10,010 nucleotides of DNA, from NCBI GenBank assembly GCA_902797455.1, contig CADBTE010000034.1:1-10010 (forward strand), written 5' to 3'. The notes under the pieces are model-generated. The model did not search any database and had not been told where the DNA came from. It worked only from the letters and a program-made list of their open reading frames with translations. A program made the position numbers and the translations under genes. Below, piece by piece: positions 1-7,000 of this stretch. Each line of letters opens with the position of its first letter. The first letter of the stretch is position 1. Source of the stretch: an uncultured Planctomycetota bacterium. Its GTDB lineage: Bacteria; Planctomycetota; Planctomycetia; Pirellulales; Thermoguttaceae.

Positions 1-1
1 C

Positions 2-1489
2 GCCGCCTTCCAGAAGTGGGAGGGGGGAGCGCGGCTTCGGGTCGAGCAGAACCCGCCGATCGATCTGTACCTCAAGCCGGGAGAGAAAATCCGCACCCCG
101 CGCGTTACCATCCTGACGTACGGTCCGGATGAGGATCCGGTCAATGTCTGGCGGCATTGGTACCGCCAGTACATCATGCCGCGTCAGGCGCAGCCGATCT
201 CGGCGGCCTATGCCGACCCGGGATCGAACGCCCGCTATGACGTCCTCCCGCCGAAGCTGATCTTAGACGCGCATCAGGGGGGAGAACTCTACAAAGATGT
301 CACCGAAGAAAGCGAGATCGAGGCGATTCGCCGTGCCCGCGAGCTGAAACTCCCGATCGAGGGGCTCTGGATCGACGCCGGCTGGTACCTGCGCCGCGGG
401 GCCGAGAAGACCTCTATCGGCGCTTACTGGTTCCGTACCGGCGAATGGGCCGCCGATCCGGCGCGGTTCCCGCGGGGGATGAAGCCGCTGGCCGAGGAAC
501 TCGGCCCGGAAGGGAACTTCACCCTCTGGTTCGAGCCGGAACGGGTCCACGAAGGGTCACCCGGGTTTTCTCAGATGAAGCCGTATATCATCCCCGATAT
601 TAAGATCATCGACAGCTACCGGCTGGATATGACGCGCCCCGATACGGTGGAGTTTTTGTCGAACCTCATCGGCGGCAGGATAAAAGAGTACGGCGTCACC
701 ATCTACCGCCAGGACTCCAACGGCGCCGGACCGGGGGTGTATGTCGGGGAGCTCGAAAAGACCGACCCGCGCTTTGTCGGCCGTCAGGGACTGGCGATGA
801 ACCTCTACGTTCAGGGGTACTACACCTTCTGGGAAAATCTCAAAAAGATGAACCCCGGGATGATCTTCGATACCTGCGCCAGCGGCGGACGGCGGAACGA
901 CCTCGATACCCTGCGCCTGGGAGCCGTTCCGCTTCACTATTCCGATGTCGGATGGGATAACGGACTGGAGAATCAGCACTATCACGATATGCTCGATCAG
1001 TGGTTCATCTACTACAAGAACATCGATCAGTGCGACCGGAACGCCTCGGGACACGATTTCTACCGCGTCGCGATCGACCTGGCGCCGTTCATTTCGATCT
1101 CGATGAGAACCCTCAACGATTCGGATGACACGCGCAAGTACGTCGGCCAGTTTATGGCGGTGCGCGATTTCTTCATCAGCGGCGATTACTATCTGCTGCG
1201 GGGCGATTTCACCGAGGACGACTGGTTTGTGGCGCAGTTCCACGACCCGGAAAAGAACGCCGGCTTTATGCGCGCGGCGCGCAATATCGAAAATCAGGAG
1301 CCGGAAATTACGGTGCCGCTCAAGGGGCTCGTTCCCGACGCCAAGTACAAGATTCATTTCTACGATACCGACAAGGAACAGACCGATACGGAGGCAGCCT
1401 TCACCGGGGCGCGGCTCATGAAAGAGGGACTGAAGCTCGCCCTGCCGGAGCCACTCACCGGCATGATCGTGCGGTACGAGGCGATGTAG
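2..1489 (+). CDS. GH36-type alpha-galactosidase, 5' partial
   Basis: The frame is open from base 2, so the gene starts before the window; the ATG at 176 is internal. The 495 visible residues begin in the end of the N-terminal beta domain (the LKPGEKIRTPR stretch before base 176) and run through the (beta/alpha)8 catalytic domain to a short C-terminal beta domain. Family hallmarks are IDAGWY (about 371-388), WFEPERV (about 527-547), YRQDSN with the presumed nucleophile Asp at 713-715, and CASGGRRNDL followed by HYSD, whose Asp at 944-946 is the presumed acid/base. GH36 enzymes release alpha-1,6-galactose from raffinose-type sugars or galactomannan with retention. The DA in IDAGW replaces the DD of classical GH36, as I recall for a bacterial subgroup with CASGGRRNDL motifs. 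Location cannot be judged because the N-terminus is missing. The gene stops with TAG and is followed by a strong terminator. The family call is firm; the exact substrate is inferred. Confidence 0.9.
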   Translation, partial: AAFQKWEGGARLRVEQNPPIDLYLKPGEKIRTPRVTILTYGPDEDPVNVWRHWYRQYIMPRQAQPISAAYADPGSNARYDVLPPKLILDAHQGGELYKDVTEESEIEAIRRARELKLPIEGLWIDAGWYLRRGAEKTSIGAYWFRTGEWAADPARFPRGMKPLAEELGPEGNFTLWFEPERVHEGSPGFSQMKPYIIPDIKIIDSYRLDMTRPDTVEFLSNLIGGRIKEYGVTIYRQDSNGAGPGVYVGELEKTDPRFVGRQGLAMNLYVQGYYTFWENLKKMNPGMIFDTCASGGRRNDLDTLRLGAVPLHYSDVGWDNGLENQHYHDMLDQWFIYYKNIDQCDRNASGHDFYRVAIDLAPFISISMRTLNDSDDTRKYVGQFMAVRDFFISGDYYLLRGDFTEDDWFVAQFHDPEKNAGFMRAARNIENQEPEITVPLKGLVPDAKYKIHFYDTDKEQTDTEAAFTGARLMKEGLKLALPEPLTGMIVRYEAM

Positions 1490-1519
1490 CGTTTTTTCCC
1501 GCGCGCGGGTATACAAAGA

Positions 1520-1567
1520 ATCGGCGGGCACGGTTTTTCAAAACCGCGCCCGCCGATAACGTTTTTT
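1520..1567 (+). terminator. Rho-independent terminator between convergent genes
   Basis: ATCGGCGGGC at 1520-1529 pairs perfectly with GCCCGCCGAT at 1548-1557. After one A-C mismatch, CGGTTTT pairs with AAAACCG, closing a long hairpin. A run of six T (1562-1567) follows on the plus strand after AACG, so it should end the GH36 transcript. On the minus strand the hairpin is followed by a weaker T-rich stretch (TCTTTGTAT), so it may also stop transcription from the propeller gene, whose stop codon is 36 bases away. Confidence 0.85.
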
Positions 1568-1592
1568 GGGGGTTATTCTTCCCCCGCGCCGA

Positions 1593-2735
1593 TCACTTTT
1601 CTTCGCTTTCGGGGAAGATATCGGCGCGGCGGACCTTCATGCGGAGGCCTCCCTGCTGGGTCGTGATCCAGAACAGACCCGGCTCGGGTTCAAAGAAGAC
1701 CGCGTAGGCGAGCCACGCCTTTTGTGTGCGGGCCAGAACCACCGGTTCGGTCCAGCTCTTCCCCTCATCGGAGGAGATGGCGCACGACAGTTCGTTGCGC
1801 GGCTTGATCCAAGAGTAGGTGCGGTCCTCGACCTGCCACGGATTGGGATCGGCGTTGGGATCGGGCTGGTAGCCGAACGCCGGAAGCGCGGGATCGCGGT
1901 TCCAGAGCAATATCCAGGAGCCGTCGCTGAGGGTCATCAGCTCGCCGAAGGAGTTGTTGTTCTCGATCCCGGTCGAGGCCGGCTGTGACCAGGTGACCCC
2001 GCCGTTGTTCGACACGCTGCTGTAGAAGGTCCCCTTCGTGGTGCGGATGAGCATAAACAGGGAACCGTCCTTGCGCTGGAGAAGTTTCGGCTCCATCGCG
2101 CCGTCGTGGTCGTTGATATGGCACTCGGGCATATCGATCATCGCGGTATTGATCCAATGCTCCCCGCGGTCGTCGGAGATATAGACCCGAATGACGTGAT
2201 GCCAGGGAACCACGGCCATCGTCGCCAAGACGACGCGCCCTCCCTTGGTCGCGACCATCGCCCGCAAGGCGCCGACCCACTCGCGCTGAATCTCCAGCGG
2301 CTCGGACCAGGTCCGGCCGTTGTCGGTGCTTCGGATGGAGTAGACCGGGATCTGATAGTCGGCAGGGGAACCGACGGTCCCCCACCCGTCGCCGAACGGC
2401 CCCGCCTTTTTCTCTTTCTCGTTGCAGAAAGCGGCGACAAGGTCACGCCCGACACGAACGATGGAATGGTCGGCGAAAGAGATATTCTCGCCGGAAAGGG
2501 CGGGATAGGTTTCCCACGTCTGACCGCCGTCGGTGCTGCGGAAGGCGTTTTGGCCGCCCAGGCCGACGATCGAGCCGTCATAGGCGTGGACAAAGGGCCC
2601 GCTGCAGGGGTTGTTCAGCTGCTCGACAGCCGGATGGAAACTGGCGGGATCATCTTGCGCGGCGGCGAAAGCGCCGAAACAGCACAGGAAAACCGCCGGG
2701 AACGCGGAGGCCAAGAAAGCGGAGAAATTTTTCAT
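1593..2735 (-). CDS. Exported sialidase-like BNR/Asp-box beta-propeller protein
   Basis: This is a 380-residue protein with a signal peptide (hydrophobic segment about 5-25, likely cleavage near AAA-QDD), so it acts in the periplasm or outside the cell. Five Asp-box repeats of the form S-x-D-x-G-x-x-W are visible at about residues 67-74, 136-143, 187-194, 242-249 (NN variant) and 321-328, indicating a six-bladed sialidase-fold propeller. MEPKLL (Glu215) and MLIRT (Arg231) fit the conserved Glu and Arg positions of BNR_2/GH33-like proteins. However, the usual N-terminal F/Y-R-I-P arginine motif is replaced by NPCSGPFVH, so true neuraminidase activity is doubtful; it may be another glycosidase, a lyase or a binding protein. 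The start at 2735 is supported by AAGG seven bases upstream and by the signal peptide directly after it. It has its own promoter and is convergent with the GH36 gene. The fold call is firm; the substrate is unknown. Confidence 0.85.
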   Translation of the reverse strand: MKNFSAFLASAFPAVFLCCFGAFAAAQDDPASFHPAVEQLNNPCSGPFVHAYDGSIVGLGGQNAFRSTDGGQTWETYPALSGENISFADHSIVRVGRDLVAAFCNEKEKKAGPFGDGWGTVGSPADYQIPVYSIRSTDNGRTWSEPLEIQREWVGALRAMVATKGGRVVLATMAVVPWHHVIRVYISDDRGEHWINTAMIDMPECHINDHDGAMEPKLLQRKDGSLFMLIRTTKGTFYSSVSNNGGVTWSQPASTGIENNNSFGELMTLSDGSWILLWNRDPALPAFGYQPDPNADPNPWQVEDRTYSWIKPRNELSCAISSDEGKSWTEPVVLARTQKAWLAYAVFFEPEPGLFWITTQQGGLRMKVRRADIFPESEEK

Positions 2736-2794
2736 AGGGGAACCTTATTTCTTAACGGGTGGGAGGCAGTCTGCCGGGAAATTGCGTGTCTTTC

Positions 2795-2823
2795 ATTATA
2801 ACGCTTCCCGGGAGCGAAGTGAA
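2795..2823 (-). promoter_or_regulatory. Sigma-70-type promoter of the propeller gene
   Basis: Read on the minus strand, TTCACT (2818-2823, four of six matches to TTGACA), a 17-base spacer and a perfect TATAAT (2795-2800) precede the gene. Transcription would start near 2788 and give a leader of about 50 bases. The spacer holds the palindrome TCCCGGGA (2805-2812), a position where a bound repressor would block RNA polymerase. The -10 core TTATAA is itself a palindrome, so the plus strand reads TATAAC at 2797-2802, but no plus-strand -35 is visible. Confidence 0.55.
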
Positions 2824-2860
2824 TCGAAAGGGGGAACCCGTTTCCCGATGGAGGGGGCAA

Positions 2861-2985
2861 GTGCCCGCGGGCACCGGCCCGGCCGATAATGGGCCGCGGT
2901 CTAAAAAGCGGCGCGGCGAAAGCCGGTAAGGAAGGGGAAACTGCCCCATCGGCTGATCTTTCCCCTGAGGGCGGCGATCAGCCGA
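2861..2985. other. Cluster of inverted repeats with pseudoknot potential (candidate structured RNA)
   Basis: This is the most structured part of the 460-base gap between the propeller gene and folD, which has no convincing ORF. In order it contains the palindrome GTGCCCGCGGGCAC (2861-2874); CGGCCC/GGGCCG (2875-2880 with 2891-2896); CGGC-GAAA-GCCG (2914-2925), a GNRA-capped hairpin if read on the plus strand; and two interleaved stems. AGGGGAAA (2933-2940) is complementary to TTTCCCCT (2959-2966), and TCGGCTGATC (2949-2958) to GATCAGCCGA (2976-2985). The order is that of an H-type pseudoknot with no bases between the stems. Strand, transcription and function are unknown. On the minus strand it would lie in the folD trailer or upstream of the propeller promoter. 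Confidence 0.4.
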
Positions 2986-3096
2986 CAGAGCCATAAAATG
3001 AAACACCCGCGAACCTTTGAGGAACGTCATCAGGCACATCGCTCTTGTCGGGGTTGTTCAACAGATACGGCGCACTCCGCTGCTTAAAAAAACCGT

Positions 3097-3158
3097 CCCC
3101 ACCGAACAATTTTGGCGAAACATATCCCCCGAATAAACACCAAGGCCCCCCGAATAAA
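3097..3158. repeat. Short direct repeats CCCCCGAATAAA
   Basis: CCCCCGAATAAA occurs at 3126-3137 and 3147-3158, 21 bases apart. A degenerate third copy (CCCCACCGAACAA, 3097-3109) lies 27 bases before the first when aligned on GAAxAA. The rightmost copy forms the downstream arm of the putative folD terminator. The repeats could be a spaced binding site, terminator debris or part of a tiny gene; nothing here decides between these. Confidence 0.4.
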
Positions 3159-3170
3159 TTCAAGGGGGCC
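3144..3170 (-). terminator. Weak terminator hairpin after folD
   Basis: GGCCCCC (3144-3150) and GGGGGCC (3164-3170) form a perfect 7-bp GC stem about 25 bases past the folD stop codon. GAA/TTC pairing is possible inside the loop. On the minus strand the hairpin is followed by TTGGTGTTTATTC, which is only moderately T-rich, so termination may be inefficient. Confidence 0.4.
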
Positions 3171-3195
3171 CTAAGCAAAACACCGAGGGAGCGTC

Positions 3196-4071
3196 TTAGG
3201 AGGCCGCGTTCCGAGCGGCGGTCAGCGCGTTGTTCAGAAGCATCGTCACCGTCAGGGGACCGACACCGCCGGGGACCGGGGTGATCGCCGAGGCGATCTT
3301 TTCCACGGCGTCGAAATCGACGTCGCCGACGAAGCGCGCCTTGCCGTCTTCCTCAATTCGGTTCATCCCGACATCGATCACCACCGCTCCCGGTTTGACG
3401 CCGTCGGCCTTGAGGAACCGGGGAACACCGATCGCGACGATCAGAATGTCGGCGCCGCGGGTCACCTCGTTGAGGTTGGCCGTGCGGCTGTGGCAGACCG
3501 TGACCGTGGCGTCGCCGCCGGGCCCCTTTTGCATCAGCAGCAGCGCCATCGGCTTGCCGACAATATTGCTGCGCCCCAGCACGACAACGTTCTTGCCCGC
3601 CGTCTCGATCCCGCTGCGGATCAGCAGCTGCTGAATACCATAGGGGGTACAGGGGAGAAAACGGGGCCTCCCCTGCGCGATGAGGCCGACGTTCTCGGGA
3701 TGGAACGCGTCGACGTCTTTGCGCGGATCGATGGCATCGAGGATCCGCCGTTCGTCGATGTGGCGCGGAAGCGGAAGCTGCACCAAAATACCGTGGATCG
3801 ACGCGTCGGCGTTGAGTTCCCCGACCAGCGCCAGGAGCTCTTCGGTCGTCGTTTCGGCCGGAAGGCGCTTCATCACGCTCTTCATCCCGGCCTTGATCGT
3901 GGCGGTTTCTTTGTTTCGAACATAGACCCCGGAGGCGGGGTCGTCGCCAACGAGGACCACCGCCAGACCGGGCTGGATGCCGGTACCGGCGGTGAAGCGC
4001 TCGGTCTGTTGGCGAATCTCCTCACGCAAGACGGCGGCCAGTGCCTTGCCGTCCAAGATTTTCGCTGTCAT
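3196..4071 (-). CDS. folD: Bifunctional methylenetetrahydrofolate dehydrogenase / methenyltetrahydrofolate cyclohydrolase
   Basis: This is a 291-residue cytosolic protein of normal FolD length. It converts 5,10-methylene-THF to 10-formyl-THF via 5,10-methenyl-THF, using NADP+, and supplies one-carbon units for purines and formyl-methionine. The N-terminal catalytic domain shows YVRNK with Tyr50 and catalytic Lys54, ILVQLPLP with Gln96, and KDVDAF with Asp120. The NADP-binding domain has GRSNIVGKP at about 165-173. The C-terminal signature TPVPGGVGPLTVTMLL is near 267-282. KDVDAF carries Ala where VDGF is usual, a conservative change. It starts at ATG 4071 with only a weak AGAAAG upstream and lies 27 bases after the beta-galactosidase stop, so it is probably translated from the same mRNA. 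A weak terminator follows. Identification is secure. Confidence 0.97.
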   Translation of the reverse strand: MTAKILDGKALAAVLREEIRQQTERFTAGTGIQPGLAVVLVGDDPASGVYVRNKETATIKAGMKSVMKRLPAETTTEELLALVGELNADASIHGILVQLPLPRHIDERRILDAIDPRKDVDAFHPENVGLIAQGRPRFLPCTPYGIQQLLIRSGIETAGKNVVVLGRSNIVGKPMALLLMQKGPGGDATVTVCHSRTANLNEVTRGADILIVAIGVPRFLKADGVKPGAVVIDVGMNRIEEDGKARFVGDVDFDAVEKIASAITPVPGGVGPLTVTMLLNNALTAARNAAS

Positions 4072-4098
4072 GACAACTTTCTGTGGAAACGGGGAAAG

Positions 4099-7000
4099 TT
4101 ACTTCCCAATCGGGGTGATCAGGTATTCGAAGGTGTAACGGTTATCGCTGAGGCGGAACTGCGGCAGCTCACGGGCGCCCCAGGAGTTGTCGCCGCCGAC
4201 ACCGAACTGACCGAGGTCGATGTTCAGCGCGATGAAGTCTCGTTTCGGAATCATCCAGTTGTGCTCGACCGATTCCAAGTCGCGGTGCAGGAAGCGGCGC
4301 GCCGAGAAGCAGAGGGTCGCGGCGTCGTCGGCCGAAGTGCTCACGCCGTTGGCGTTCAGCGCGCAGAAGCGCCAGCCGAAGCCGTCTTTGTCGACCAGCT
4401 CGACCCAGCGGCAGTCGGTGCGGTAACCGCACTCACCCGGCTCCGAGTACCGCGTGAACATCCTGTCGACCGTCGTGCTGTAGCGGCCGACCATCGAGCC
4501 GCTCTTGCGGTCCCAGTAGTTCTCGTGCGGACCGCGGCCGTAGTAGGTCACGTTGTCGCACTCCTGAGGGATGCGCAGCTGCGTTCCGACGCGGACGAAG
4601 TCGGGAACATCTTTGCCCTTCTCGACCGTCAGCGCCACCTTGACGCTGCCGTCGGCGCGGGTCGTCTCGGTGAGGACGCAGTTTAAGTCAATGTTCTTCC
4701 CCTTGCCATGGCGGGTAACGACCGTCCCCTCGTCGGTTTGGCTGGTTTGGGCGTCGTCCCAAATCAGCTCGGCGGCGGCGTTGCGCCACACGGCGCGGGT
4801 GAACGGCATGCGGTTCCCGCGGTCGTTGTCGGTCGGGGCACGCCAGAAGTCGCACTGCAGGCACAGCGCGTCCAGGTCAAAGCTCGGCGCCTGTTTGGCG
4901 GTCAGCTCGGGAGAGACCCCCTCATTGAAGCGGGGCAGACGAATCTGCGCCTGGGTCAGGAGCGAATCGGCGCGGAGCAGCCCCTCATCGGCGGCCTGGA
5001 CGATATCGAAGTTCAGGAAGAACTCTTCCCCCGCAACGGAAGCGGCGTCCAAAAGCGCGTCGAGCGAGGCGAAATCCCCCTCGATCTGGCAGGTATCGAA
5101 GTCGGGACGGCCGTCTTTGAGAACGCTCAGGGTGATCGACTCACCGGCGGCGGGATTGGGGCAGTCCTGGCCGAAGACAAAGGTCTTTTCGGCGATTTTC
5201 TCGCCGTCGCGCGTTAAGCAGCAAACGACCTTTTCGTTCGACAGGTCGCGGAAGAGGAAACCGTTCGTCACGGTGAAGACGCCCGGCTGTTCGCTCGACG
5301 GGGTCACCGCGGCGTTCTCGTGGCAGCGGCGCATCTCGTAGTAGCCCGGATGCGGATGACGGAAACCGCTGATCTCACCGTTCATGCAGAAGTTTTGGTC
5401 GGTCGGGACATCGACCGGGCCGAAGTTGCCGCCGTAGCCGAGATAGAACTGATCGGTCATCTCGATCTCGGCATTGTTGTAGTTGACATCAAGAGCCAGG
5501 GCGTCGAGGTTGGAGCGCAGCTCGGGCTCCAGGGCGGCCTCGTCGGGGGAAAGCGCGCGGGTGAAGACCTGGACGGCGGCGACCAGCGAACCGCTGACCA
5601 GATGGGTCTGTTCGGAGTTTCGCCCCAGTTCGAGCGGGTAAATCGACTTGGTCAGCGACCCGCTGAATGATCCGCGGGAGACCTCTTTACCGTCGAGGTA
5701 AAGGATCATCTCCTGGCCGGTATAGACCGCCGTGGCACGGTGCCACTGGCCAATGATCGAATCACTCGTGGAGATCGATGTCGACTGACCGTCGGCGTCG
5801 AGCAGCGAGAACTCGATCTGTTCGCCGTTTTGCCCCAGGTACCAGTTATCGCCGCGGCCGACGTACGAACCGACCCCCGTGATGAACGAACTGGCGCCGG
5901 CGGCATACGGGAAGACGATCGCCTCGAGGGTAAACGGCTGCTTCCCCTCGAAGTTCAGGGCGTCGCCCTGTCCCGTGTCGATGATCGAGTATCCCTTAAG
6001 CCCAACGCGGCTTTGCTGTTCGGGGGCGGTCTTTTCGCCGATGGCGATTTCGCCGATCCGCTCGCGGGTTCCGAGCTTGCCGACAATCGTCACGGGGAAG
6101 GCGTTCGGCGAGGCGTCGCTCACCGACTGACTCGGGACACGCATCGCCAGACCCTGGTCGATCCAGTCCCAAATGCATCCGCCCTGGAGCTTGTCATACT
6201 TGTGGAACGCCTCCCAGTACAGCGAGGCGTCGCCGTTGCTGTTCCCCATCGCGTGGACATATTCGCAAAGAATCAGCGGCCGCGGCGGGTTGGTGTTGGC
6301 GTACTCGATCATCTCGGAAACCGGGGTGTACATCGGGCAGTAGATGTCGGTATTCCACTCGAGAATAGCGCGCTCGTACTGAACCGGGCGGGAGGGATCG
6401 CGCGCCTTGACCCACTTGTAGGTCGTCTCGAAGACGATGCCGTTCCCCGACTCGTTCCCGAGCGACCAGGTAACGATACAGGGGTGGTTCTTGTCGCGCT
6501 CGACCATTCGGACGGTTCGGTCGAGAACCGTAGGAATCCACGCCTCGTCTTTCGCCAGCGAGTTTTCTTCGTACCCCATGCCGTGCGACTCGTTGTTCGC
6601 CTCGTCGATGACATAGAAGCCGAAGACATCGCACATATCGTAGAACGCGACGCAGTCCGGGTAATGGCAGGTGCGGATCGTGTTGATATTCGCCTCTTTC
6701 ATCAGGCGCAGGTCGCGGACGATATCGTCCTGGCTCATCGTATGGCCGGTGAACGGGTTGTGCTCATGGCGGTCGGCCCCCTTGATCAGGGCGCGCTTGC
6801 CGTTGATCTTGAACAGGCCGTCTTTCATCTCGGCGCTGCGGAAGCCGGTGATAAAGCAGAAGCTGCTGGTCGGCTGCTCGTCTCCCTTAATGGTGAGAAG
6901 GACCGGGTAGAGCCAGGGCTCCTCGGCCGACCACTTTTTGGGGTTCGCGACCGGGATGTCGGTCTTCACCACACCGGTGGCGCCGGGCTCGATCTGGAAA

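Noticed and set aside
1498..1509. CCCGCGCGCGGG palindrome as a second terminator after GH36
   Set aside because: Its T run precedes the palindrome on the plus strand, and it is a simple GC repeat; the adjacent 1520-1567 hairpin is far stronger.
557..1531. 324-codon minus-strand frame opposite the GH36 gene
   Set aside because: It is a shadow of the GH36 catalytic domain and would have to run through the terminator hairpin.
2752..3039. 95-codon minus-strand frame in the gap upstream of the propeller gene
   Set aside because: It has no domain, overlaps the good TATAAT promoter and the inverted repeats, and no ribosome-binding site supports it.
3490..4686. 398-codon plus-strand frame spanning folD and the 3' end of the beta-galactosidase
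   Set aside because: It crosses two clearly identified genes on the other strand and its translation shows no family motif.
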